From Saprospiraceae bacterium (GTDB lineage: Bacteria; Bacteroidota; Bacteroidia; Chitinophagales; Saprospiraceae), in the NCBI GenBank assembly GCA_016787285.1, contig JAEUUV010000120.1, forward strand, positions 1 to 63,572: DNA of 63,572 nucleotides. Reading direction: 5' to 3'. How positions within the stretch are numbered: the first letter of the stretch is position 1; the number at the start of each line of letters is the position of its first letter. The position numbers and the translations under genes were made by a program. The notes beneath the pieces are model-generated. The model did no database searches, was not told where the DNA came from, and saw only the letters and a list, made by a program, of their open reading frames with translations. Shown piece after piece: positions 36,807-44,599 of this stretch.

Positions 36807-38075
36807 ATGCAACTCGCCGCCCAGGCCGTTTTTTGGGGCAGCATGCTGGCCATGCTGCATACCTACCTGTTTTACCCGCTCCTGATGCGGATGCTGGCCC
36901 GGAACAAGCGCCTGAATACTACGGTGTTCACACCCGACGACCCCGACCTGCCGGTGGTATCGGTGCTGATGTCGGTACACAACGAAGAACGGGTCATCGG
37001 CGAAAAAATTTACAGCCTGACCAAACTGAACTACCCGCCCGAAAAACTCCGCATCTACGTCGGCTCCGACTGCTCGACCGACCGCACGAACGATCTGGTG
37101 GCCCATTGTTTTGATATTGACTTCCCGCTGCCGCACGCGCATTTCTCCCTTTTCAAAAATCGGCGCGGCAAACCGCCCGTCATCAACGACCTCGCCGTCC
37201 GCGCGCAAGAAGATTTCGAACAAATTTTCCAACCCGCCTTCGCCAAGGCTACGGCGGGTAAACCCTCCAACCAGCAACTTCCACCCCGGCATATTTTCCT
37301 GCTCACCGATGCCAGCGTCATGCTTGAGCCGGACACCCTGTACCATTTGGTGCGGCATTTCAAAAACGACCGAATCGGCGCCGTGGATGCCAATATGCGC
37401 AGCAAAGGCGTGCGGGAGCAGGGAATCAGCCGGAGCGAGGAGCGCTACCTCGGCGGCGAGGTGCTGCTCAAACACCGCGAAGGCCTTGCCTGGGGCATGA
37501 TGATCGGCCCGTTCGGCGGCTGCTATGCCCTGCGTGCCGACCTGTTCGAGCCGATCCCGCCGCGCTCGCTGGTGGACGATTTCTGGCTGGTATTTCGCAT
37601 ACTGGAGCGCGGTTACCAGGCAATAAACGACCTGAATGCCGTGTGTTACGAAGGCGCCACGCACCGGGTGTCGGACGAATACCGCCGCAAAAAACGCATC
37701 GCTGCCGGCAGTTTTCAGAATCTGGCGCGGTTCCGACGCTGGGTGCTGCCACCCATTACCCGCTTAGGTTTCGCCTTTTTTTCGCACAAAGTCCTGCGCT
37801 GGTTCGGCGGGTTCTTCCTGCTTTTCATGCTGCTTTCTGCGGGTTTCCTGGGGCTGGAAAACCAATTTTACCGCGCCGTGTTTTGGTTGATGCTTTCCGG
37901 AATGACGGGCGTCGTTTTGCTCAATTATATTCAAAATCGCCTGCTGCCCCGTCCGTTCCCCATGCTCACGAATCTGGCGTATTTCCTCGCCATGAACCTC
38001 GCACTCACCGACGGTTTTTTCAAATGGCTGCGTGGCATACGGGAAAATACCTGGCAACGGACAAGTAGAGCGTGA
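36807..38075 (+). CDS. Family 2 membrane glycosyltransferase
   Basis: The protein has an N-terminal transmembrane segment (about residues 5-27), a GT2 domain with NEERVIGEKI (nucleotide binding), VGSDCSTDRTND, the DxD-like LLTDASVMLEP and the EERYLGGEV acceptor motif, and two or three transmembrane segments at the C terminus (about 330-405). This is the cellulose-synthase-like layout of enzymes that make or extend extracellular polysaccharide. The start at 36807 (422 aa) follows a -7 box by 4 bases; an in-frame ATG at 36759 is an alternative. An in-frame palindrome at 37232-37259 inserts about 10-20 residues before the DxD motif. Confidence 0.88.
   Translation: MQLAAQAVFWGSMLAMLHTYLFYPLLMRMLARNKRLNTTVFTPDDPDLPVVSVLMSVHNEERVIGEKIYSLTKLNYPPEKLRIYVGSDCSTDRTNDLVAHCFDIDFPLPHAHFSLFKNRRGKPPVINDLAVRAQEDFEQIFQPAFAKATAGKPSNQQLPPRHIFLLTDASVMLEPDTLYHLVRHFKNDRIGAVDANMRSKGVREQGISRSEERYLGGEVLLKHREGLAWGMMIGPFGGCYALRADLFEPIPPRSLVDDFWLVFRILERGYQAINDLNAVCYEGATHRVSDEYRRKKRIAAGSFQNLARFRRWVLPPITRLGFAFFSHKVLRWFGGFFLLFMLLSAGFLGLENQFYRAVFWLMLSGMTGVVLLNYIQNRLLPRPFPMLTNLAYFLAMNLALTDGFFKWLRGIRENTWQRTSRA
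37232..37259. repeat. Imperfect palindrome inserted in frame in the glycosyltransferase gene
   Basis: ACCCGCC (37232-37238) pairs with GGCGGGT (37253-37259), with GCC/GGC pairing further in. In the gene it reads PAFAKATAGKP. The palindrome sits in a segment that looks like an extra surface loop compared with what I expect for the family. Confidence 0.75.
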
Positions 38076-38113
38076 GCAGGGGAGGGGATACTGAAAAATG
38101 AAAATAGCAGTAC

Positions 38114-39244
38114 ATGACCAATATTCAACTAAACACAATCGAAGAAGCGCTGCTTGATCTGCGTGCCGGCAAAGTGATCATAGTGGTGGACGACGAAGAC
38201 CGCGAAAACGAAGGCGACTTCATCTGCGCGGCAGAGAGCGTGACCCCGGAAATCATCAATTTCATGGCGCAACACGGCCGCGGACTGATTTGCACACCCA
38301 TCGAAGAAAAACGCGCCGACGAACTGGACCTGCCCCTCATGGTGAGCGCCAACACGGCACTACACGAAACGGCGTTCACCGTTTCCATTGACCTGATCGG
38401 CAACGGCTGCTCCACCGGTATCAGCGCCTACGACCGCGCTACCGGCATCCGACACCTGACCATGGCCCAGGCCAAACCCAGCGATTACGCCCGCCCCGGG
38501 CATATTTTTCCACTGCGCGCAAAAACCGGCGGCGTCCTGCGCCGTACCGGACACACCGAAGCCGCAGTGGATTTGGCCCGCATGGCCGGATTTTTTCCTG
38601 CCGGGGTGCTCGTGGAAATTTTGAATCCCGACGGCTCCATGGCCCGGCTTCCGCAATTGCTGGAAGTGGCGAAGCAGTTCGATCTGAAAATAATTTCCAT
38701 TGACGACCTTGTGGCGTACCGGATGCGCACCGAACGGCTCGTGCGCCGGGAATTTCAGACCACCATGAAAACCCTGTATGGCGATTTCGAAGCCATTGTG
38801 TTCACCGATGTTTCCTGCGGCGACTGCCACCTCGTGCTGAAAAAAGGCGACTGGCAAGAAGACGAGCCGGTGCTGGTGCGCGTGCACTCCTGGTCGGAAA
38901 CGGGCGGTATCCTCGGCAGCCTGCTTTCCAACTACGGTGACCAGATTCAGCAGGCGCTCCGCAGTATTTCCGAAGCAGGCAAAGGCGCGTTCGTTTACCT
39001 GCGGCAGGGCGACAAAGCCGACCTGCTCGCCCGGCTGAAGATTTACAAACAGTTCATGGACGACGGCGAGCCGGAAAAGTTTGAACTGCACACCAGCATG
39101 GGCAAGAAGGATTTCGGTGTCGGCGCACAAATCCTGCGCGACCTGAACATCAGCAAAATCCGGCTCCTGACCAACAACCCCAAGCCCCGCACCGGATTCA
39201 TCGGGTATGGGCTGGAAATTGTGGATAATATTCAGTTGGGTTGA
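38114..39244 (+). CDS. ribB: 3,4-dihydroxy-2-butanone-4-phosphate synthase with degenerate GTP cyclohydrolase II half (RibBX-like)
   Basis: The RibB half (residues 1-205) is complete: DDEDRENEGDF holds the catalytic acids and RRTGHTEAAVDL the His, so it should make the riboflavin precursor from ribulose 5-phosphate. The second half aligns with GTP cyclohydrolase II, but the zinc region, normally with three Cys, reads RVHSWSETGGILGSLLSNYG (256-275) with no Cys, and the later RQEGRGIGL-type motif is RQGDKADLL. It therefore cannot be a normal RibA. Such proteins are described as RibBX. The gene ends in a copy of the nearby 8-bp repeat, and no FMN riboswitch is visible upstream. Confidence 0.92.
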   Translation: MTNIQLNTIEEALLDLRAGKVIIVVDDEDRENEGDFICAAESVTPEIINFMAQHGRGLICTPIEEKRADELDLPLMVSANTALHETAFTVSIDLIGNGCSTGISAYDRATGIRHLTMAQAKPSDYARPGHIFPLRAKTGGVLRRTGHTEAAVDLARMAGFFPAGVLVEILNPDGSMARLPQLLEVAKQFDLKIISIDDLVAYRMRTERLVRREFQTTMKTLYGDFEAIVFTDVSCGDCHLVLKKGDWQEDEPVLVRVHSWSETGGILGSLLSNYGDQIQQALRSISEAGKGAFVYLRQGDKADLLARLKIYKQFMDDGEPEKFELHTSMGKKDFGVGAQILRDLNISKIRLLTNNPKPRTGFIGYGLEIVDNIQLG

Positions 39245-39254
39245 CTGGTTGATT
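39239..39254 (-). repeat. Two inverted copies of the 8-bp repeat at the ribB stop
   Basis: On the minus strand this reads AATCAACCAGTCAACC, two exact units of the tandem array at 39391-39510, in reverse orientation. The first copy contains the ribB stop codon. Confidence 0.85.
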
Positions 39255-39301
39255 GGGAGTGTTCAAAAACTGTGTCATCGTCACTTTCCTTAATCTTGGA
39301 A

Positions 39302-39385
39302 CGCCGCGTGCGGGTCTTTTGACCCCGCGCCAACTACTTGATTATCGTACACTTTTGTGCGGGGTCAAAAGACCCGCGCACGGCG
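39302..39385. repeat. Long inverted repeat made of nested palindromes
   Basis: The arms 39302-39328 and 39359-39385 are reverse complements at 25 of 27 positions around a 30-base spacer. Each arm contains its own smaller palindrome (GCGGGTC TTTT GACCCCGC), so it can form one large or two small hairpins. No transposase or ORF is associated. It resembles REP/BIME-like elements. Confidence 0.8.
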
Positions 39386-39390
39386 AAACT

Positions 39391-39510
39391 AGTCAACCAA
39401 TCAACCAGTCAACCAATCAACCAATCAACCAATCAACCAGTCAACCAATCAACCAATCAACCAATCAACCAGTCAACCAGTCAACCAATCAACCAATCAA
39501 CCAGTCAACC
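39391..39510 (+). repeat. Tandem array of 15 x 8-bp units (ARTCAACC)
   Basis: Exactly 15 contiguous units, each AATCAACC or AGTCAACC, with only the second base varying, fill 120 bases with no gap. They start 5 bases after the nested palindrome and end 8 bases before the ubiE -7 box. The unit is not a multiple of three and there is no protein gene in it, so it is a VNTR-type minisatellite. Confidence 0.97.
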
Positions 39511-39518
39511 TATTTGTT

Positions 39519-39526
39519 TACTTTTG
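39519..39526 (+). promoter_or_regulatory. -7 element TACTTTTG of the ubiE-porT promoter
   Basis: TACTTTTG fits the -7 consensus and lies 15 bases before the ubiE ATG. The -33 zone, about 26 bases upstream, falls inside the 8-bp repeat array. Confidence 0.7.
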
Positions 39527-39541
39527 CGCCACTTTTAAAAT

Positions 39542-40285
39542 ATGGATGATAAACCGATGGTGACGCCCTACCAAAGTGCGGAAGAAAGCAAAAAAGCACA
39601 GGTAACGCGCATGTTCGACAAGATTGCCCCGCGATACGATCTGCTCAACCGGGTGCTTTCGCTGGGTATTGATGTGTGGTGGCGGCGCAGGGCATTGGGC
39701 AAATTGCGGGCAGAAAACCCTCGGGAACTGCTCGATGTAGCCACCGGGACAGCCGATGTCGCCCTCATGGCCGCCAAAATGCTGAAGCCTGCCCGGGTGG
39801 TTGGTGTGGATATTGCAGTTCAAATGCTCGATATCGGTCGGGTGAAAATTCAGCAGGCGGGACAGGGATCAGTGGTGACCCTGGAAACCGGCGATAGTGA
39901 AAACCTGCGTTTTCCCGACGCTTCTTTCGATGCTGTGACGGTTGCTTTCGGCGTTCGAAACTTTGAGAACCTTGAAAAAGGTCTGTCTGAAATGCTCCGG
40001 GTGTTGCGTCCGGGTGGGCGAGTGGTAATTCTGGAGTTTTCAAAACCCGGACTTTTTCCGTTCAAACAACTGTACAACGCCTATTTCAAATACGTTTTGC
40101 CGCTCATCGGGCGTTTAACCAGCCGCGACATGCGCGCCTACACCTACCTGTTCGAAAGCGTACAGGCATTCCCCGAAGGCGACGATTTTCTCAAAATTTT
40201 ATCCAAAACCGGTTATCAACATCCGCAATGCGAACGACTTACGCTTGGAATTTGCTCCGTTTACACCGCCGTAAAAGCACGGTAG
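39542..40285 (+). CDS. ubiE: Demethylmenaquinone/ubiquinone C-methyltransferase UbiE (MenG)
   Basis: UbiE methylates demethylmenaquinone with SAM, the last step of menaquinone synthesis. The markers [20 protein letters not shown], the SAM motif [13 protein letters not shown] (about residues 62-74), [16 protein letters not shown] and LEFSKP are all present, and 247 residues is typical. It overlaps the start of porT by 58 bases in another frame, so the two genes are translationally linked. The ubiE-porT order is a Bacteroidota hallmark. Confidence 0.96.
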   Translation: MDDKPMVTPYQSAEESKKAQVTRMFDKIAPRYDLLNRVLSLGIDVWWRRRALGKLRAENPRELLDVATGTADVALMAAKMLKPARVVGVDIAVQMLDIGRVKIQQAGQGSVVTLETGDSENLRFPDASFDAVTVAFGVRNFENLEKGLSEMLRVLRPGGRVVILEFSKPGLFPFKQLYNAYFKYVLPLIGRLTSRDMRAYTYLFESVQAFPEGDDFLKILSKTGYQHPQCERLTLGICSVYTAVKAR

Positions 40286-40986
40286 TCCTGCTGGTTTGCG
40301 GCATCGCAGCCCTGCTTGCTCCTCAGTTTGCTCTTGCCCAACGCGCGCAAGGGCACAACTTCAACTACAAGGATTTTCAGGCCAAACCCTACTATTTCGG
40401 CATCAGTCTCGGCCTGAACCAGAGCGATTTCAAAATTTACCACTCCCAGGATTTTATCCGAAATGACTCTTTCAGCCTGGCTCAGGGGGTGACCGGGCCG
40501 GGCTTCAACCTTGGTATCGTCACAAACCTGAAAATCGGCGAGTACTTCGACGTGCGTTTTCTGCCGACGCTTTCGTTCGCCGAACGCAACATCAAGTATG
40601 TGCCGCCGGGGGAAAAATCCCTGGCCTTGACGCGTAAGATCGAGTCGGTATTCGTGGAGTTGCCGTTCCAGGTGCGCTACAAATCGGTGGCATACCACGA
40701 CTTCCGCCTGTTTCTCATCGCGGGCGTCAAGTACGTGTTTGATGTGGCGAGCGACTCCCGCTCCCGCCAGGCATCGGGCTTGATCAAAATTTCGCCCACC
40801 GATTTCCAGTTCGAGTACGGCGGCGGCATCCAGTTTTTCTTCCCGTATTTCATCTTTTCTCCGGAGTTCAAGGTGTCGCAAGGCCTGAACAACGTACTGA
40901 TTTACAACGAGGGGCTGGAGCAAAGCACCATTCTGGAAAAAGTGCTTTCCCGCACATTTACCATTTCGCTGTTCTTCGAGGGCTAA
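40228..40986 (+). CDS. porT: Outer membrane beta-barrel protein PorT (type IX secretion)
   Basis: The 252-residue protein has a signal peptide ([19 protein letters not shown]) and a beta-rich mature part of alternating hydrophobic and aromatic residues (FGISLGLNQSDFKI ... FNLGIVTNLKIGEYFDVRFLPTL), as in the PorT family of T9SS. It ends in an aromatic residue pattern FTISLFFEG typical of outer membrane barrels. Its position after ubiE is conserved. T9SS exports proteins such as the FG-GAP protein at 29688. No other core por gene is adjacent. Confidence 0.9.
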   Translation: MRTTYAWNLLRLHRRKSTVVLLVCGIAALLAPQFALAQRAQGHNFNYKDFQAKPYYFGISLGLNQSDFKIYHSQDFIRNDSFSLAQGVTGPGFNLGIVTNLKIGEYFDVRFLPTLSFAERNIKYVPPGEKSLALTRKIESVFVELPFQVRYKSVAYHDFRLFLIAGVKYVFDVASDSRSRQASGLIKISPTDFQFEYGGGIQFFFPYFIFSPEFKVSQGLNNVLIYNEGLEQSTILEKVLSRTFTISLFFEG

Positions 40987-40998
40987 GTTTCAATTGTT

Positions 40999-41006
40999 TA
41001 CTTTTG
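40999..41006 (+). promoter_or_regulatory. -7 element TACTTTTG, 4 bases before the dnaG start
   Basis: TACTTTTG is followed by TCCC and the dnaG ATG at 41011. This leaves room for a leader of at most a few bases. Confidence 0.6.
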
Positions 41007-41010
41007 TCCC

Positions 41011-42987
41011 ATGATACCGCCCAAAACCGTCCGGGACATCCTCGACGCCGCTCGAATTGAAGAAGTGGTGGAGGACTTCGTGACCCTGCGCAAACGCGGG
41101 GTCAACCTGATCGGCCTTTGCCCGTTCCACCACGAAAAGACGCCGTCGTTCAACGTGAATCCGGCGCGCAACATTTTCAAATGTTTCGGTTGCGGCAAGG
41201 GCGGCGATGCAGTCACGTTTCTCATGGAACTGGAGGGCTTCACCTACCCGGACGCCCTGCGCTGGATCGCTCGCAAGTACCGAATCGAGGTCGAGGAAAT
41301 TCAGCAATCGCCCGAATACATTGCCGAGCAGCAGCTTGCCGAGTCGCTTTACATCGTCAACGATTTCGCTCTGCAACACTTTCAGGATCAACTTTTTGAA
41401 ACCGATGAGGGCAAATCCGTTGCGCTCTCGTATTTCAAAAAACGCGGCTTGCGCGAGGATACGATCCGGGCATTCGGGCTTGGCTATGCACCCGACCAGC
41501 GCGATTTACTCCTGCAACGCGCCAAAACCGCCGGCCACAACCTGGAGCTGCTGAAAAAAAATGGTCTGTGCAGTCAGGACGGTACCCGCGACTTTTTCCG
41601 GGGGCGCGTCATGTTTGCAATTCACAACCTCTCGGGCAAGGTGGCGGCGTTTGCCGGGCGAACGATGTCGTCCGACAAAACCATCCCCAAGTACATCAAC
41701 AGCCCGGAAACGGAGATTTACGTAAAAAACAAAACGCTGTACGGCGCCTTCCAGGCCAAAAAAGCCATTCGCAAACAGGATGAGTGCATCCTCGTGGAAG
41801 GCTACATGGACGTGATTTCGCTGTACCAGGCCGGCATTGAAAATGTAGTGGCGAGTAGTGGGACCTCGCTGACGGAAGGGCAACTGCAACTTATCAAGCG
41901 GAACACGTCCAACCTGAAAATTTTGTACGACGGCGACCCGGCTGGCGTAAAAGCGGCCTTGCGTGGCCTGGACCTGGCTCTGGAGCAGGATTTGAACGTA
42001 AAAATCGTGCTGCTGCCGGAAGGGGAGGATCCGGACAGTTACGTGCAAAAAATCGGCAGCGAGGCCTTCGAGGCGTACCTGTCCCGGGAGTCCAAGGACT
42101 TTATTTTGTTCAAAACTGCCCTGTTGCTCGAAGAAACCCAGGGCGACCCGGTGCGGCGTGCAGGCCTCATCAAAGACATCATGGGCAGCATTGCCCGGAT
42201 ACCGGATCCGATCAAACGCGGGACGTATTTGCGCGAATGCGCGGCTTTGCTGGAAGTGTCGGAACAGGTGCTGCACGAAGAGACGAACAAACTGATCGTG
42301 GCGGCTCTGCGGAAAAAAGCCGACCGCGATGCCCGGCAGCCCGGCGCGGCGTCCGATTCGCAGGCCGAAATGCCGCCACCGGATGTGCCCGTGCCGGCAT
42401 GGGAACCCGGCATACCGGTGCGGGAAAAACCTGTGCAACGCGGCGACGAATTTCAGGAGCGCGACCTCATCCGGCTGCTCGTGCAGTACGGCGATCAGGT
42501 GCTGCCCGAAGAGAACGTCACGGTGGCCGAGTTAATCCTCGCCGACATCGAGGAGTCGTTGGGCGACTTCGACAACCCGCTCTACGGGCGCATTGCCCGC
42601 GAATGCCACGCACATCTGGTGCAGCAACAACCGCTGAGTCAGGCGTATTTTATCAACCACGAGCAGCCGGAAGTGCGCGAACTGGCGATTGACCTGCTGA
42701 GTTCGCCCTGGGAGTACTCGCCCAACTGGGAGTCGAAGTGGAACTTCCCGCTGCAAAACCAGAAAATGCCGGATGTCAATTTCGACACCGACGCCCGAAA
42801 GGCACTGAGTGTGTTTAAAATCCGAAAACTCAATAAGTTGCTGGATACCAACAAGGCCCGCTTGAAAGCAGCCGCCTTGCAGGGCGATGAAAAAAGCGAA
42901 CGCAACCTGCTCCAGATCAACATGAAGATCGAACAGGCCCGGAATAAAATCGCCAAGGAAGCAGGGATTGTGTTGTTGCCAAAATAA
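41011..42987 (+). CDS. dnaG: DNA primase DnaG
   Basis: DnaG makes RNA primers at the replication fork. The N-terminal CHC2 zinc finger (CPFHHEKTPSF ... FKCFGCGKGGD, residues 37-69), the TOPRIM domain with ILVEGYMDVISLYQAG and the DGDPAGVKA acidic motif are complete. The last third is less conserved and probably holds the helicase-binding part. At 658 residues it is a normal size. Its -7 box ends 4 bases before the ATG, so the transcript appears leaderless. Confidence 0.98.
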   Translation: MIPPKTVRDILDAARIEEVVEDFVTLRKRGVNLIGLCPFHHEKTPSFNVNPARNIFKCFGCGKGGDAVTFLMELEGFTYPDALRWIARKYRIEVEEIQQSPEYIAEQQLAESLYIVNDFALQHFQDQLFETDEGKSVALSYFKKRGLREDTIRAFGLGYAPDQRDLLLQRAKTAGHNLELLKKNGLCSQDGTRDFFRGRVMFAIHNLSGKVAAFAGRTMSSDKTIPKYINSPETEIYVKNKTLYGAFQAKKAIRKQDECILVEGYMDVISLYQAGIENVVASSGTSLTEGQLQLIKRNTSNLKILYDGDPAGVKAALRGLDLALEQDLNVKIVLLPEGEDPDSYVQKIGSEAFEAYLSRESKDFILFKTALLLEETQGDPVRRAGLIKDIMGSIARIPDPIKRGTYLRECAALLEVSEQVLHEETNKLIVAALRKKADRDARQPGAASDSQAEMPPPDVPVPAWEPGIPVREKPVQRGDEFQERDLIRLLVQYGDQVLPEENVTVAELILADIEESLGDFDNPLYGRIARECHAHLVQQQPLSQAYFINHEQPEVRELAIDLLSSPWEYSPNWESKWNFPLQNQKMPDVNFDTDARKALSVFKIRKLNKLLDTNKARLKAAALQGDEKSERNLLQINMKIEQARNKIAKEAGIVLLPK

Positions 42988-43016
42988 TTCCCTTGCCGTT
43001 CCGGTGAGCACTTCGT

Positions 43017-43024
43017 TATCTTTG
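43017..43024 (+). promoter_or_regulatory. -7 element TATCTTTG of the Uma2 gene
   Basis: TATCTTTG fits TAnnTTTG and lies 17 bases before the ATG at 43042. Confidence 0.6.
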
Positions 43025-43041
43025 AGAAAAAAACGGCACTC

Positions 43042-43617
43042 ATGTCTGAAAATATCGCGGTAGCGCTCTCCAATACCAAGTTGCTGACCTACGACGACTA
43101 TGTGGCACTGACCCCTCCCGACAGTGGCAACTACGAATTGCACAACGGAAAACTCATTTATATGGCCTCTCCAACACCTGACCACCAGGACGTCGTCACG
43201 GAACTTTGCGCCCGTATGCGCCTGTTTGCTTCCTCCCGAAAATTGGGTAAAGTATTCGCAGCGCCGCTGGATGTCGTTTTTACGCCAACCGACATCCTTC
43301 AACCGGACATTCTGTTCATTGCAACCGAACATCTGTATATCATAGGTGACAAAAAGATTGAAGGTGCACCCGATTTGGTCGTGGAGGTGCTTTCCGACAG
43401 CAACAAACCGAGGGAGCAGCGCTATAAAAAAGAAATCTACGAAACACACGGCGTTCGGGAATACTGGATGATAAACCCTGAAAAAGATAGTGTCACGATT
43501 TTCGTGAACACGAACGGCGAACTCGTGGCCGCCGGGGTGTTCAAAAAAAATGACATCGTTTCGTCGGAGATTCTTCCGGGGTTTAGCATCCGGGTGTCCG
43601 AAATACTGAATACCTGA
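43042..43617 (+). CDS. Uma2 (DUF820) family protein, PD-(D/E)XK nuclease-like
   Basis: The 191-residue protein shows the Uma2 pattern: YDDYVALTPPDSGNYELHNG, the acidic site in QPDILFIAT and the core APDLVVEVLSDSN (about residues 112-124), where Asp and Glu-x-Leu form a PD-(D/E)XK-like site. These proteins are abundant in cyanobacteria and some Bacteroidota. Their role is not established; a restriction-like nuclease is assumed from the fold. The next gene, rnz, starts 10 bases later, so both may be cotranscribed. Confidence 0.88.
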   Translation: MSENIAVALSNTKLLTYDDYVALTPPDSGNYELHNGKLIYMASPTPDHQDVVTELCARMRLFASSRKLGKVFAAPLDVVFTPTDILQPDILFIATEHLYIIGDKKIEGAPDLVVEVLSDSNKPREQRYKKEIYETHGVREYWMINPEKDSVTIFVNTNGELVAAGVFKKNDIVSSEILPGFSIRVSEILNT

Positions 43618-43627
43618 ACCGGAGCGC

Positions 43628-44533
43628 ATGCAGATCAAAATCCTCGGCAACGGCGCCGGCGGCCCGTTTCACGGCCGCAACTACACGGCTCAGGTCTTGC
43701 AGGCAGAGAACCATTTTTTCCTGATTGACTGCGGGGAAGGCACCCAGCAGCAACTGTTTCGCCACAAAGTCCCGTACGACCGTTTCCAGCAAATTTTTAT
43801 CACCCACCTGCACGGCGACCACGTATTCGGCCTCATCGGGTTGCTCACATCCTATTGTCTGAAAAAACGCAGCAAAAAGTTGCAACTGTTTTCGCCAGCC
43901 GGCTTGCAGGAACTGGTGGAACACACCGCCCGGCTGTGCGGAATCTTGTTCCCGTACCCGCTGGAATTCATCGAAGTGGACCCGACAGTTTCCCGGCAGG
44001 TTTTTGAAAACAAACACGTCGAGGTATGGACGATCCCGCTCCACCACCGTACCGCCTGCACCGGCTGGCTGTTTCGGGAAAAACCGCGCCTGCGCAACAT
44101 CCGGAAGGAAAAAATAGAAGAATTCAGCATCCCGATTGCGCTTATTCCCGGCATTAAAGCCGGCGCGGGGCTGAGCCTGCCCGACGGACGAATAATCCCA
44201 AACGAAACGCTCACGGTGCAGCCTGCCGCTCCGCGATCGTATGCTTTTTGCAGCGATACAGCTCCTTCTGAGGCAGTGATTCGAACCGTCAGCGATGCAG
44301 ATTTGCTCTACCACGAAGCGACTTTTACAGAAACCCACCGCGAGGAGGCGAGTATTTCATTTCACTCCACGGCCCGGCAAGCAGCCGAAGTGGCGCGTGC
44401 CGCAGGTGTGAAAAAACTGTTGATCGGGCACTTTTCCGGGCGTTACACCGATGCGGAAGAACACCTCGCGGAGGCACGGGATGTGTTCGTTGATACGTAC
44501 ATTGCTGAAGAGGGGGCTTGGTTTGAGGTGTGA
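43628..44533 (+). CDS. rnz: Ribonuclease Z
   Basis: RNase Z trims tRNA 3' ends, which matters here because some tRNA genes in the window lack an encoded CCA. The metallo-beta-lactamase zinc motif THLHGDHVFG (about residues 58-67), the start LGNGAGG, the SDTAPSE region and the His in LLIGHFSGRY (about 260) are present, as is the TxxGTxxR-like extension in CGEGTQQQ. The 301-residue length is that of the short bacterial form. Confidence 0.93.
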   Translation: MQIKILGNGAGGPFHGRNYTAQVLQAENHFFLIDCGEGTQQQLFRHKVPYDRFQQIFITHLHGDHVFGLIGLLTSYCLKKRSKKLQLFSPAGLQELVEHTARLCGILFPYPLEFIEVDPTVSRQVFENKHVEVWTIPLHHRTACTGWLFREKPRLRNIRKEKIEEFSIPIALIPGIKAGAGLSLPDGRIIPNETLTVQPAAPRSYAFCSDTAPSEAVIRTVSDADLLYHEATFTETHREEASISFHSTARQAAEVARAAGVKKLLIGHFSGRYTDAEEHLAEARDVFVDTYIAEEGAWFEV

Positions 44534-44599
44534 TGTTTTTTGCCATTCCTACGGGATAACAAAAGCATATCCGACCTTCGCCCCCAAAAATTCCGCACC

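Noticed and set aside
38076-38113. FMN riboswitch before ribB
   Set aside because: The gap is only 38 bases and has no RFN-element motif.
39220-39228. Perfect DnaA box (reverse) at the end of ribB
   Set aside because: A lone 9-base match inside coding sequence far from dnaA is expected by chance.
39391-39510. Possible CRISPR array
   Set aside because: The units are 8 bp, directly contiguous and without spacers, and no cas gene is near; it is a minisatellite.
39253-39549. Open frames across the repeats giving Asn-Gln-Pro-Ile-type proteins
   Set aside because: They exist only because the repeat has no stop codon in these frames; there is no start context or domain, and the ubiE promoter lies inside.
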